NCBI RefSeq assembly: GCF_030730905.1 | Contig: NZ_JAVAMP010000004.1 | Span: forward strand, 1-64,000 | Origin: Chengkuizengella axinellae | GTDB taxonomy: Bacteria; Bacillota; Bacilli; Paenibacillales; KCTC-33759 | Direction: 5' to 3' | DNA: 64,000 nucleotides | Shown: positions 26,480-35,269 of the stretch, piece after piece | Numbering within the stretch: the first letter of the stretch is position 1 | Layout: every line of letters starts with the position of its first letter | Made by a program: the position numbers and the translations under genes | The notes under the pieces: generated by a model | The model's database searches: none | The model's input: the letters and a program-made list of their open reading frames with translations, nothing else | What the model was told of the DNA's origin: nothing

Positions 26480-26520
26480 AATAAGGGGTCATAGAGTTAT
26501 TCTGTGATTCCTTTATTTTT
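26480..26520 (+). terminator. terminator at the end of the ATP-grasp cassette
   Basis: An imperfect stem (AATAAGGGGTCATAGA with TCTGTGATTCCTTTATT) is followed by T residues on the plus strand, 40 bases beyond the DUF4178 stop. Confidence 0.6.
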
Positions 26521-26538
26521 GCGGGATGTAAAGAAAAA

Positions 26539-27246
26539 TTAATTAGTTACAGGAATTATTATAAAAATATTATTAGTACCATGAAAACTATTTTCTCCTT
26601 CTTTCTCCATGGAATAAAGAGCAAATAGTATTGACTTTTCTTCAACAGAAAATTTTTCTGATTTTATTTCTTTTATTATTTTATCTTTATAAACAAAAAA
26701 GGGGCTGTTACTATAGTCATTTTTATTATAAATTTTACCCTCTTCAATAATTGAATTCTCTGGATAAATTACAAATTTATAATAACTATCATTTGATAAA
26801 TAATTGATTAGTACAGAAAAATCAATTTCATCTAATTTTTTGAATAATTTATATAAATTCAAATTAAGATATTTATCTACTGATGTGTCAGATTTATATG
26901 TGACATTGGAACTATATATAGTATTATTTCTTAAAAAGATTTTATACTTTGATATCTGTTTATTTTCTTGAAAATTTATTTCATATTTAAAATGATTTAA
27001 ATTTAATTTATTATCAAAATTAAAATACAAATCATTGTTCGTTAAATTTACAGGATTGTTTTTGCTAATACCATTTTTACTGGAAAATAATTCCCAAGAT
27101 AATGCGAACTTTTTTTCTACTAAATTACTATATTCAACTACTTCAATAGAATTTTCAGGCTCATCTGTAAATCTTATTATTATTAAAATTAAAATCAATA
27201 AAAGTGACAATACTGATAAGAAATAAAATACCGGCTTATACTTCAT
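26539..27246 (-). CDS. unrecognised membrane-anchored protein
   Basis: The protein has 235 residues. The N-terminal segment FYFLSVLSLLLILILIIIRF is a membrane anchor or uncleaved signal; the rest is extracytoplasmic, very rich in Asn, Lys, Ile, Tyr and Ser. No family is recognised. Base composition is clearly more AT-rich than in neighbouring housekeeping genes, suggesting recent acquisition. It converges with the ATP-grasp cassette. Confidence 0.65.
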   Translation of the reverse strand: MKYKPVFYFLSVLSLLLILILIIIRFTDEPENSIEVVEYSNLVEKKFALSWELFSSKNGISKNNPVNLTNNDLYFNFDNKLNLNHFKYEINFQENKQISKYKIFLRNNTIYSSNVTYKSDTSVDKYLNLNLYKLFKKLDEIDFSVLINYLSNDSYYKFVIYPENSIIEEGKIYNKNDYSNSPFFVYKDKIIKEIKSEKFSVEEKSILFALYSMEKEGENSFHGTNNIFIIIPVTN

Positions 27247-27564
27247 TACCTAAATCCTCCTTCCAAATATAAATCTACGATGTCAAAAGACTTTCTTATC
27301 TTATAAGAAAAGTAGGAGTAATCCTCCAATCTTAGGTTTTATTTGGTCAATTAACCTATATAAAATTAGTGAATCACTCCCATTTTTATGTTACTTATAA
27401 AATTAGTTTATTATAATCTAAAATTGCATTAAAGGCGATATGTATTTCACTTTGAGTATTTTGATTACAAAACACTAAATATTAATTTATCTATTACAAT
27501 TGTTTTTAATAAAAAAATAGCCGAATAATTAAACAGTGAAATAGGGATAATTTAAATTAATTAC
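27247..27564. other. AT-rich gap, no gene seen
   Basis: This spacer of about 318 bases between two unrecognised genes has no convincing reading frame, repeat or hairpin with a T-run. Promoter-like A+T tracts abound and cannot be ranked by eye. Confidence 0.5.
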
Positions 27565-28857
27565 TTATTTATATATATTAGTATTATAAGATTTTGTTAT
27601 AAGCTCATCATCGTGTCCATCAGGTTCATGCCAGTATCCATCATAAAAACGCCCAGAACGTTTATTATATATGGTAACAAAATCATTATTAGTAGATTCA
27701 CTTTGGACAATTAGTGCCCAATTTTGAGTTGATTCTGCCTCAGCGTAATTACTAAACGCATCATATATAAACTTTACTTGATAAATTTCACTAGTACTAG
27801 ATGTACCACTAGTACTGATTTCTAAGTCATTATCAGTAACTGTATAACTTGCTCCTATACTAGGGGTATTTCCTGAAGCTCCAATATTGAAAGTGATTTG
27901 ATCTGAACTAGGTTGGTTTTTGGGTCCATACGAGAAAAGTTCATTATCTTGACTAACATCCGCTTCAGTTTTGATTAATAAATAATCCGAAGAAGCATAC
28001 TTTGACTCATTTGGTATCATTTGAGTACTAGCTGCCATTGCATAATAGTCATCAGATCCATCATTATAGTGAAACTCTGCTTTCCACTCTGCTACATCAC
28101 CATAAGATCCATACCATTCATATGAATCCCAACCATCGATTATGTCCCAGTCTGGATCTATTTCAAAATCGTCATAATCTGCCGCAGCTACAGTTGAATA
28201 CAATATAGATTGTAGCTTATTATTTAGAATACCATTTGCGTTTTCATGTGATACTGGACTAGAAAAGTTTATATCATTTTTTCTATTCCATGCTGAACTC
28301 AAAATAGCTTCCAATTTTTCATTATCCAATAATTCTTCACTAAAATAACCTCTACCAATAAAGTATTCATCATTATTATTTTGAGTCACATACTGAAAAT
28401 CTGGAGTATTCCCGTCAACCTCTTCCTCAATTACTTTACTTGATGGTTTAAATATTGAATGTAATAAATTCACATCCTCAGTTCCTATTATATATATTGA
28501 AACACCTGATTCTAATAACTTCTCCAACTTATTTTGGTTGTTTAAAAATTTATTCATTTCTTTACTTTCAATCCAGATTGTTTTTAAATCTTCATTTAAA
28601 TCAACTTTATCGAGTGAATTAATGTTTTTAATATTTACCAATGAGTTTATTTCCTCTGTGACTTTAATATTACCAATAATATTTATTTTAGGTTTTTGAC
28701 CATTGTTCTTTATAATATCCAATACTTCAGTTCGAGATTTATTCTTCTCAAAAATCTTTTCTGCATGTGCGAAGCCTCCACTACCTATTACAGGAATAAA
28801 AACTAGAGACAATACTAAAATACTAAAAAATAAATTACGTGCTTTTTTTAATAGCAT
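27565..28857 (-). CDS. unrecognised secreted protein
   Basis: The 430-residue protein has a clear signal peptide (ARNLFFSILVLSLVFIPVIG, cleavage near AHAEK). The N-terminal half (about 30-200) is rich in Asn, Leu and Lys. The C-terminal half (about 215-430) is acidic, aromatic and rich in beta strands, with Ser/Thr-rich alternation around 325-375 that could form a beta-barrel or jelly-roll. I cannot name a family and see no catalytic signature. It is AT-rich like its neighbour; the pair forms an insert between the stress cassette and recR. Confidence 0.65.
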   Translation of the reverse strand: MLLKKARNLFFSILVLSLVFIPVIGSGGFAHAEKIFEKNKSRTEVLDIIKNNGQKPKINIIGNIKVTEEINSLVNIKNINSLDKVDLNEDLKTIWIESKEMNKFLNNQNKLEKLLESGVSIYIIGTEDVNLLHSIFKPSSKVIEEEVDGNTPDFQYVTQNNNDEYFIGRGYFSEELLDNEKLEAILSSAWNRKNDINFSSPVSHENANGILNNKLQSILYSTVAAADYDDFEIDPDWDIIDGWDSYEWYGSYGDVAEWKAEFHYNDGSDDYYAMAASTQMIPNESKYASSDYLLIKTEADVSQDNELFSYGPKNQPSSDQITFNIGASGNTPSIGASYTVTDNDLEISTSGTSSTSEIYQVKFIYDAFSNYAEAESTQNWALIVQSESTNNDFVTIYNKRSGRFYDGYWHEPDGHDDELITKSYNTNIYK

Positions 28858-29186
28858 AAAAAATCCTCCTTTTAATTTCCTCCCATTTCACTGTTTAATA
28901 ATTAACTATTTATATTTAAAATAATAATTTACCAACCCCCTCCTTCTATTTCCAATTACTAACATTCAAACTCAGAATAATTGGCTCTTTCGAATATCCT
29001 TTTTAAGAAAGCCTATATCTTAAGTCATTTAGGGAAGATATTCGATCTAATCAATCATCCTAATTTTTCAATTAAAAGTAAAATATTTCTAATAATCAAC
29101 AGAGTATCATTATTGTTATAAATTGTATATAGACATCACAAATTTGTAAAAATTATAAAATTTATGTCATTTTATTGAATAAAAAT

Positions 29187-29223
29187 AAAGTCAAATAGAA
29201 TATTTCTGATTCTGTTTGACTTT
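29187..29223. terminator. bidirectional terminator-like hairpin
   Basis: A 9-bp perfect outer stem (AAAGTCAAA/TTTGACTTT) and a 5-bp inner stem are flanked by ATTTTCCTTTTTTT on the plus strand and by TATTTTTATT on the minus strand. It marks the border between the AT-rich insert and the recR operon. Confidence 0.6.
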
Positions 29224-29242
29224 ATTTTCCTTTTTTTGACAC

Positions 29243-29287
29243 AAAAAAATCGCCGCTCAATTACAGAGAATCCGTAAACAAGTGGCG
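29243..29287 (-). terminator. terminator downstream of recR
   Basis: On the minus strand an interrupted stem (CGCCACT with AGCGGCG, then TTACGG with CTGTAA) is followed by seven T. It lies about 140 bases past the recR stop. Confidence 0.6.
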
Positions 29288-29425
29288 TATGTGTCACAAC
29301 CTTATTTATTAAATTATGTGTAGATGTTAATGTTTTTTACAGTTATCTGATCATGAATTATGATTTCTTAATGCTTAAGCTTTTGATATAAACGAATTCA
29401 CTACGTCTACTATCTAGTCTCAACC

Positions 29426-30025
29426 TCAAAACAGCTCTCTCCTGCCTTCTAGCGCCTTGGACAAGGTTACTTCATCCGCATACTCTAAATCTCCACCAAC
29501 AGGCAATCCATGCGCTATACGCGTTATCTTAATGCCAAATGGTTTCACTAATCGGGAAAGGTACATTGCAGTTGCTTCACCTTCTATATTAGGGTTGGTT
29601 GCTAATATAAGCTCTTTTACACGCTCATCACTTAGTCTCGTTAACAACTCAGCAACCCGTATTTCATCTGGTCCAATCCCCTCCATAGGAGAAATCGCAC
29701 CATGTAATACATGATAATAACCTTGGAATTCCTTCGTTCGTTCCATTGCAACTAAATCCTTCGGCTCTTGAATGACACAAATGACTGAGGAATCCCTATT
29801 TTTGTCACTGCATATTCTACATGGGTCAACATCCGTAATATTGCAGCAAACTGAGCAATAGTGCAGATTTCTTTTTACATTGACTAATGCTTTAGCAAAA
29901 TCAACAACATCTTCTTCTTCCATACGTATCACATGAAAAGCTAGTCTAGCTGCTGTCTTCGCCCCAATTCCGGGCAGACGAGTAAATGAATCAATCAGTT
30001 TAGATACTGGCTCCGGATAATACAA
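29426..30025 (-). CDS. recR: recombination mediator RecR
   Basis: RecR acts with RecF/RecO in gap repair by loading RecA. A helix-hairpin-helix ([13 protein letters not shown]), the zinc finger [16 protein letters not shown] and a TOPRIM domain ([20 protein letters not shown]) are intact. I start it at TTG 30025 ([14 protein letters not shown]), nine bases after AAAGGAG, giving 199 residues, like the Bacillus protein; the longer frame from 30118 adds 31 residues that RecR proteins lack. The order dnaX-yaaK-recR is conserved in Bacillales. Confidence 0.95.
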   Translation of the reverse strand: MYYPEPVSKLIDSFTRLPGIGAKTAARLAFHVIRMEEEDVVDFAKALVNVKRNLHYCSVCCNITDVDPCRICSDKNRDSSVICVIQEPKDLVAMERTKEFQGYYHVLHGAISPMEGIGPDEIRVAELLTRLSDERVKELILATNPNIEGEATAMYLSRLVKPFGIKITRIAHGLPVGGDLEYADEVTLSKALEGRRELF

Positions 30026-30146
30026 ACCATTTAACTCCTTTAATTGGTTTTGAACAGAACCCTTTTTATTGCAGACTAAAAGCGATGCAGGGGAAGGCAT
30101 TGGTTCATAGTTTGACAACCAATCTGTTCATTTTGCCCATAAATAG

Positions 30147-30168
30147 AAGAAAAGCTCCTTAATGGAGC
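30147..30168 (-). terminator. short hairpin between ybaB and recR
   Basis: GCTCC and GGAGC pair around ATTAA on the minus strand and are followed by TTTTCTTCT. The stem is only 5-6 bp, so it probably only attenuates transcription into recR. Confidence 0.45.
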
Positions 30169-30230
30169 CCTTCGGAAAGATAAAAATAAACAATCAAATT
30201 AGACTTATATCCCAAAAAAACACTATACTT

Positions 30231-30542
30231 TTATAACAATCCTGGTGGTAAGCCACCTGCAAATTTACCTAAGTCTTCATTTGCCAGCTCATCTGCTTTG
30301 TTCAATCCATCATTCAAAGCTGCAACAACTAGATCTTGCAGCATTTCCACATCGTCTGGATCTATAACTTCTGGTTTAATCACTACATCTGTTACTTTTT
30401 TATCTCCAGTCACTGTAACTGTAACCACACCGCCACCAGCTGTTCCTTCTACTGTTTTTTCTTTAAGCTCCTCTTGTGCTTTCATCATTTGTGACTGCAT
30501 TTTTTTTACTTGTTTCATCATTTGATTCATATTGTTTCTCAT
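30231..30542 (-). CDS. yaaK: YbaB/EbfC family nucleoid-associated protein
   Basis: This small DNA-binding protein forms dimers on the nucleoid. The coiled N-terminal helix [20 protein letters not shown], the central [20 protein letters not shown] and the C-terminal GGLPPGLL are typical. 103 residues is the usual size. It lies between dnaX and recR, the conserved position. Confidence 0.95.
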   Translation of the reverse strand: MRNNMNQMMKQVKKMQSQMMKAQEELKEKTVEGTAGGGVVTVTVTGDKKVTDVVIKPEVIDPDDVEMLQDLVVAALNDGLNKADELANEDLGKFAGGLPPGLL

Positions 30543-30627
30543 TGTATAACTTCCTTTCGATATAGTTCATTCTATAGTATTGATTTATTTCTATCGTATG
30601 TTTAAACCATGTTTATTTGTTCATTTT

Positions 30628-32406
30628 TTATTCATCTTCTATTTGTACCAAGTCACTGCCAAACAATTGAACAGCTTCATCCACCCAATCCTTCTGCTTT
30701 TGCTCACTTTCTTCATGATCAGGCACTAATTCTAAACTTTCTGGCTGCTCCGCTTTTGCATTAGCTTGAGTTTCGATAGAACCCAATTCATTCCAATCTT
30801 TTTGCATTACAGTTTTAAGTTGGATGGGTTCATTATATACCTCATGAATCACTTCTTCAATCATTTGTTTATTCGTCACTTTCTCTGTTGTTTCTCTATG
30901 GATTGTATTTTTAAAAGCAACCAATACGGTATTGTTTTTTACAGAAACAGGTTCACCATCAACTAACCATGCATGTACCGTAATTTTCTTCGACTTTACT
31001 TTATTTAAAACCTGACTCCATTTTAAAAGTATTCGTTTAAGTGCATCCTCTTCTTTATCTTTTATAAAACCAAGCAACTGTTCCTTTGATTGTGGATTCA
31101 ATGTCGCTAATGATTGTCTAGGACTTGTCTTTTTTGACTCAAATGATGGTGTTGGTTTCTCTGCAACTGCACCAGATTTCATCCATTTTGCAATCTGTTT
31201 TTCCAAATCGTCAACCTTTTGACTTAACGCTAAAATCGTTGACTGGTTAGCATTTGCATGTCCTTTAACTTCTTTTTGGTTTACAGAGGGTTGCTGGATC
31301 TGAACTACATTTTGCTTCTCGACATCTAAGGTACATATCTTCATCAAAGCAATTTCTAATAGAGTTTGTGGATTGGAAGCATATTTCATTTCTACTTGGT
31401 ATTGATTTAATGTATCTATAATATTAAAAATTTCTTCATTTTCATATACTTGAACAAGCTGCGAATAGCTAGATACATCTAACACACGATCCGTCACATC
31501 TTGCGCATGATTTACCATCTTTATGACCAATAAATCTCTGTAGTAATAAATTAAGCTCTCCAAACATTTGTCAGCGTTTTTTCCTTCTTGCATCAAATGA
31601 TGGGTTAGTTCGAGTATTTCACTAACATTTTGTTGTTTTACGGCCTCAGCTAACTTTAAAAAATGACTAGATTCAATACCCCCTGTTGCTTCAATAACGA
31701 TTTCATAGTTGATATGATCACTTGAGAAAGAAACAATTTGATCCAATAAACTCAGTGCGTCTCTCATTCCACCGTCAGATAATCGTGCAATATATTGAAG
31801 TGCATCATCATCTATTGATATATCTTCCTGTTCACATATCAGCTTCATTCTCTTTTCTTGTTCTTCTAAAGCAACTCTACGAAAATCAAATCTTTGACAT
31901 CTTGATATGATGGTTGCTGGTATTCTATGAGGTTCGGTCGTCGCCAAAATGAAGATCACATGAGCTGGAGGCTCCTCCAACGTTTTTAAAAGGGCGTTGA
32001 AAGCTTCTGTCGTAAGCATATGAACTTCATCAATAATATATACTTTATACCGTACTTCTGTAGGAGCATATTTCACTTTATCACGAATATCTCGGATTTC
32101 TTCAACACCTCTATTGGATGCGGCATCGATTTCCATCACATCCATAACTGCCCCTTCACTGATTCGTTTACAGGCAGTACATTGATTGCAAGGCTCTTCA
32201 CTTGGTCCTAACTCACAATTTAAGGCTTTAGCTAATATTTTAGCTGTACTTGTTTTCCCCGTTCCTCGTGGTCCGCTAAACAAATAAGCATGCGTATAGC
32301 GATTTTCTCTTAAAGAATTTTGCAGCGTTTGTACGATATGTTTTTGTCCTACGACTTCCTTGAACGTTTGTGATCTCCATTTACGATATAAGGCAATATG
32401 ACTCAT
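30628..32406 (-). CDS. dnaX: DNA polymerase III subunits gamma/tau
   Basis: This is the clamp-loader ATPase. The Walker A GPRGTGKTS, the four-Cys zinc module (CELGPSEEPCNQCTAC), the Walker B box IDEVHML and the sensor SRCQRFDFRR are intact. 592 residues is close to Bacillus DnaX (563). Residues about 360-592 form the tau-like tail. I saw no clear slippery A-run with a downstream hairpin, so no programmed frameshift is proposed. It lies downstream of the SRP RNA gene as in Bacillus, but here a kinase gene separates the two. Confidence 0.95.
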   Translation of the reverse strand: MSHIALYRKWRSQTFKEVVGQKHIVQTLQNSLRENRYTHAYLFSGPRGTGKTSTAKILAKALNCELGPSEEPCNQCTACKRISEGAVMDVMEIDAASNRGVEEIRDIRDKVKYAPTEVRYKVYIIDEVHMLTTEAFNALLKTLEEPPAHVIFILATTEPHRIPATIISRCQRFDFRRVALEEQEKRMKLICEQEDISIDDDALQYIARLSDGGMRDALSLLDQIVSFSSDHINYEIVIEATGGIESSHFLKLAEAVKQQNVSEILELTHHLMQEGKNADKCLESLIYYYRDLLVIKMVNHAQDVTDRVLDVSSYSQLVQVYENEEIFNIIDTLNQYQVEMKYASNPQTLLEIALMKICTLDVEKQNVVQIQQPSVNQKEVKGHANANQSTILALSQKVDDLEKQIAKWMKSGAVAEKPTPSFESKKTSPRQSLATLNPQSKEQLLGFIKDKEEDALKRILLKWSQVLNKVKSKKITVHAWLVDGEPVSVKNNTVLVAFKNTIHRETTEKVTNKQMIEEVIHEVYNEPIQLKTVMQKDWNELGSIETQANAKAEQPESLELVPDHEESEQKQKDWVDEAVQLFGSDLVQIEDE

Positions 32407-32480
32407 TATTTTCTCCGAGTGATTTAGATTTTTTCTGATTCCTACACTTTATCTCATTATACTATATATGCCTATAGAAG

Positions 32481-32516
32481 AAAAACCACTCTTAAAAGAA
32501 CAAACAAGAGTGGTTT
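32481..32516 (-). terminator. terminator between the histidine kinase gene and dnaX
   Basis: An 11-bp perfect stem (AAACCACTCTT with AAGAGTGGTTT), a 12-base loop and a T-rich tail on the minus strand separate the kinase transcript from dnaX. Confidence 0.8.
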
Positions 32517-32532
32517 ACATTTATAATTAAAT

Positions 32533-33951
32533 TTACCCAGCCGGAAGGGGCATGCTAATAATAAAGGTGGTGCCGAAGCCTTTAGAAGAAACTCGTATTG
32601 TTCCACCAATATCATGAATAATTCTTTGACATACAGATAAACCTAAACCCGTTCCTTCTTGTTTTGTTGTAAAAAAAGGATCGAATATTTTATCCACTAA
32701 AAATGAAGGGATTCCAGGACCTGTATCATGAATTTCAATGCTGACTTGTTTATTTTTTTCATCTATTTTTTCGGTAATGCTTAATGTTCCCCCATCAACC
32801 ATCGCTTCTATTCCATTTTTACAAATGTTCAAACAAACCTGCTTAATTAACTCTTTATTTGCTAGAATAAATGGAAGGTCATTTGCTGGGTGATAGTGAA
32901 CCTCCACATCATGTAAGATCGCTTCATTATGTATTATTGGTTTAATCTCTTGCATCACTTTAGTTAAATCTACTTGTTCAAAAACAAAGTCCCGTGGTTT
33001 GCTTAACAAAAGAAATTCGCTGACTAAACCGTTAATTCTGTCTATTTCAGTTAACATGATATTCGTAAATTCAAATTCTTGGTTCATTTCATTTTCTTTA
33101 AGCGATTTTTTAATCACTTGTAAAAAACCTTTAATAGAGGTGAGCGGATTCCTTATTTCATGAGCTGTGCCTGCCGCGATTTGACCTATCATAGCCAAAC
33201 GATCACTTCTCTGCACTTGCTCTTCTAGAGATCTTAGATTAGAAACATCTTTTAATATAATGTAAGCTCCCACAGTATCTCCGCTACTGTTCTTTAAAGT
33301 ATTTGAATCCATAAGCAATTCATATCTTTGGGTTTCATTGATCAAAGATACTGCATGATTCTTCGTTACCATCCCTTCAAGTATGGTGCGCTGCACCAGC
33401 TGATACTCTCTTGGGACAGATTTGAAAATCTCATCTAATGATTTGTCGATGACCTCTTCCTTTTCCATGCCAAATATCGTACATGCCATATCACTAATAT
33501 CGATCAGTTTAAAATCTGTATTAATTAGCAATACACCAAGATTGACATCCTTCATAAAAGTGCCAGAAAAGTGCTGTATTAAATTTACATGATGCAAGTC
33601 ATATAACATAAATAAATAGCCTTGATTCTTATCATCATGCGTTTGTAATGATAATACTGAAAATGTCGATTCAATAGAGGTTTTATTTTTTGTATTAACC
33701 GTAAGTTTCTTGTTATTTTGCAGCGTTTGCGACAATTCATTTAAAGATTCAGTGAAATGAATAATGTTGCGAATTTTAATGCTGTTAAGTTCTTCAATAT
33801 TACCAAAACCAGTAGCCGATAGAAATACAGAATTACAAAACGTAACCTCTTCTTTCTCATTTATAATCAAGATGGATGTACCTTTCACTTCAAGGGAGTT
33901 AAGTAGTTTTTCTATCGTATATGGGAACTTTAACGTAACTGGGGTAGACAA
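32533..33951 (-). CDS. orphan soluble PAS-domain sensor histidine kinase
   Basis: The protein has 472 residues and no membrane segment. Two PAS domains lie at about residues 10-110 and 125-235. A HisKA domain carries the phospho-acceptor His in AAGTAHEIRNPLTSIKG, and the HATPase domain has N, G1 and G2 boxes (ICKNGIEAM; DTGPGIP; GTGLGLSVC). The start is TTG 33951, nine bases after GGAGG; the longer frame to 33993 has no better site. No response regulator gene adjoins it. With spo0F 5 kb away on the same strand, a KinA/KinE-like role in the sporulation phosphorelay is plausible but not shown. Confidence 0.88.
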   Translation of the reverse strand: MSTPVTLKFPYTIEKLLNSLEVKGTSILIINEKEEVTFCNSVFLSATGFGNIEELNSIKIRNIIHFTESLNELSQTLQNNKKLTVNTKNKTSIESTFSVLSLQTHDDKNQGYLFMLYDLHHVNLIQHFSGTFMKDVNLGVLLINTDFKLIDISDMACTIFGMEKEEVIDKSLDEIFKSVPREYQLVQRTILEGMVTKNHAVSLINETQRYELLMDSNTLKNSSGDTVGAYIILKDVSNLRSLEEQVQRSDRLAMIGQIAAGTAHEIRNPLTSIKGFLQVIKKSLKENEMNQEFEFTNIMLTEIDRINGLVSEFLLLSKPRDFVFEQVDLTKVMQEIKPIIHNEAILHDVEVHYHPANDLPFILANKELIKQVCLNICKNGIEAMVDGGTLSITEKIDEKNKQVSIEIHDTGPGIPSFLVDKIFDPFFTTKQEGTGLGLSVCQRIIHDIGGTIRVSSKGFGTTFIISMPLPAG

Positions 33952-34088
33952 ATACTTCAACCTCCCATTCCAACAAATTCCAAAGTATATCATTAGTTAA
34001 TTCTACCTTAGTATAGAAAATTCCTCCTTATTCTTAAAAAAACCTCACATGGTAACATAATCCAATCTTGTGAAAAGTACTAGAAAAC

Positions 34089-34109
34089 AAAAAAACCACC
34101 ATTAGGTGA
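34089..34109 (-). terminator. terminator of the SRP RNA gene
   Basis: A short ATCACC/GGTGGT stem with a 3-4 base loop is followed by seven T on the minus strand, about 30 bases past the RNA's 3' end. Confidence 0.65.
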
Positions 34110-34135
34110 TTTTTGCTTAAAGTTTTATGATGTTT

Positions 34136-34408
34136 TACCGCGCACCTGTTATTGATAATTGCGACATAACCGCTACTTTTATCGTTAGCTCAGGTCAGGC
34201 AACCCCTCGGCACATGGAACATCCTACTTACGGCTGCTTTCTTCCGAACCTGACCGGATTCGCAGGCATCCATTGCGAAGGACCTGACCGTCAACACTAC
34301 GTGTAAAAGGCTGACATTACATCAACAATACCTCTAACAGGAATTCAACCCCGCTATAGCGGATTGCGGGTTACAGGGCACCGCTACCTCCCCGTCTAGC
34401 GCGGCAAG
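34136..34408 (-). ncRNA. ffs: signal recognition particle RNA (large Bacillus-type scRNA)
   Basis: This RNA of about 273 bases is the scaffold of the SRP that brings Ffh to ribosomes making membrane and secreted proteins. The minus strand begins CTTGCCGCGCTAGACGGGGA, like Bacillus scRNA, and keeps the Alu-domain part CCGCTATAGCGGGG. Helix 8 is recognisable in the strand pair CTGACCGTCA...GGTCAGG with the tetraloop region CGGAAGAAAGCAGC. The 3' end is GGTGCGCGGT, pairing with the 5' end (ACCGCGC-like CCGCGC). The position upstream of dnaX is as in Bacillus. Ends are placed by comparison from memory and may be off by a few bases. Confidence 0.93.
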
Positions 34409-34463
34409 ATTAAGTATATCTGATTCTGAAGAAAATATCAAGCATCAAGAAAGCATTACCAAC

Positions 34464-34859
34464 TTAACCAGATTTATTACTGCGCACTGTTATGTTATAT
34501 CTTGGAAGTTGTTTGAATGTAGCTTCATAAACAGATTTTTTTATTTTCTTTACTGCTTCATTGGATGAATCCTTCGGTACTTGAACTGTAATCAACATAT
34601 TTTCACCATCTGTAATTGTGACCGTAGTACCCAACACACCCTTTATATCTTTTAAAGATTGCTGAACTAACTCTGTATCTTTTCTATAGTTATGAAAAGA
34701 AGGATTTGTTGGCAAATTCGGCATTGATTTTGTAAGTCCTAAATATCCATCGTTTTCATATTTCTCCATCTTAACATTGTTATTCTCTACTTGATTGCAA
34801 CCTGTAAATACACTGAATGCGAATACTGCTATGATGAAAAGAAAGCATTTTTTCCACAT
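34464..34859 (-). CDS. YhcN/YlaJ-type sporulation lipoprotein
   Basis: The 131-residue protein has a lipobox (VFAFSVFTGC) at residues 15-24, so it is a lipoprotein. The rest resembles the YhcN/YlaJ family of spore membrane lipoproteins (a domain with VTITDGENMLITVQVP and a final helix). I start it at ATG 34859, seven bases after GGGAGG; the frame reaching 34892 reads through that binding site. Family assignment is moderate. Confidence 0.75.
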   Translation of the reverse strand: MWKKCFLFIIAVFAFSVFTGCNQVENNNVKMEKYENDGYLGLTKSMPNLPTNPSFHNYRKDTELVQQSLKDIKGVLGTTVTITDGENMLITVQVPKDSSNEAVKKIKKSVYEATFKQLPRYNITVRSNKSG

Positions 34860-34940
34860 AAAAAAACCTCCCTTAGTCATTATCATAACCAAAGAAGGTT
34901 TCTATATGCTGTAAAGATTAAACACTAATTTATACTGCTA

Positions 34941-35141
34941 TTATTTCATGCCATATTTTTTCTTGAAACGATCTACACGTCCACCAGCATCAACAAACTT
35001 CTGTTTACCAGTGAAGAATGGATGACAGTTAGAGCAAATCTCAACACGAAGATTTTCTTTTACAGAACCTGCTTCGAAAGAGTTTCCACAAGCACAAGTT
35101 ACTGTAGTTAATTCGTATTTAGGATGAATTGCTTCTTTCAT
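34941..35141 (-). CDS. rpmE: 50S ribosomal protein L31, zinc-binding type
   Basis: The 66-residue protein has the L31 pattern. Four cysteines (TCACG and CSNCHPF) make it the zinc-containing C+ form. The order rho-rpmE is conserved in Bacillales. ATG 35141 follows an AAAGAGGGG site. Confidence 0.96.
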   Translation of the reverse strand: MKEAIHPKYELTTVTCACGNSFEAGSVKENLRVEICSNCHPFFTGKQKFVDAGGRVDRFKKKYGMK

Positions 35142-35269
35142 TATGATTACCCCTCTTTCCGCCCTGAATATTTTGCAATCCAGAGTTAAATTGACACATA
35201 CAAGATCATAACACGTTCATTCAAATGTTGCAACTCTATTATGAACAACCTTACTAATTAAAGGACTTC

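Larger units (their letters stand above)
28858..29425. other. 567-base AT-rich gap with two hairpins
   Basis: No gene is seen. The part next to recR (29243-29287) holds its terminator. A second strong hairpin, AAAGTCAAA/TTTGACTTT plus inner AGAAT/ATTCT, lies at 29187-29223 with T-rich sequence on both sides, so it could stop transcription either way. The rest is promoter-like AT sequence for the secreted-protein gene. Confidence 0.55.

Noticed and set aside
29426-30118. RecR with a 31-residue N-terminal extension
   Set aside because: The extension has no match to the family, and a binding site stands just before the TTG at 30025, which gives the normal N-terminus.
30628-32406. Programmed frameshift in dnaX giving a short gamma form
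   Set aside because: No clear slippery A-run with a downstream hairpin was found at the expected position; the full-length frame is uninterrupted.
34136-34408. tRNA or riboswitch in the kinase-rpmE gap
   Set aside because: The conserved segments match SRP RNA from end to end; no cloverleaf or riboswitch core was seen.
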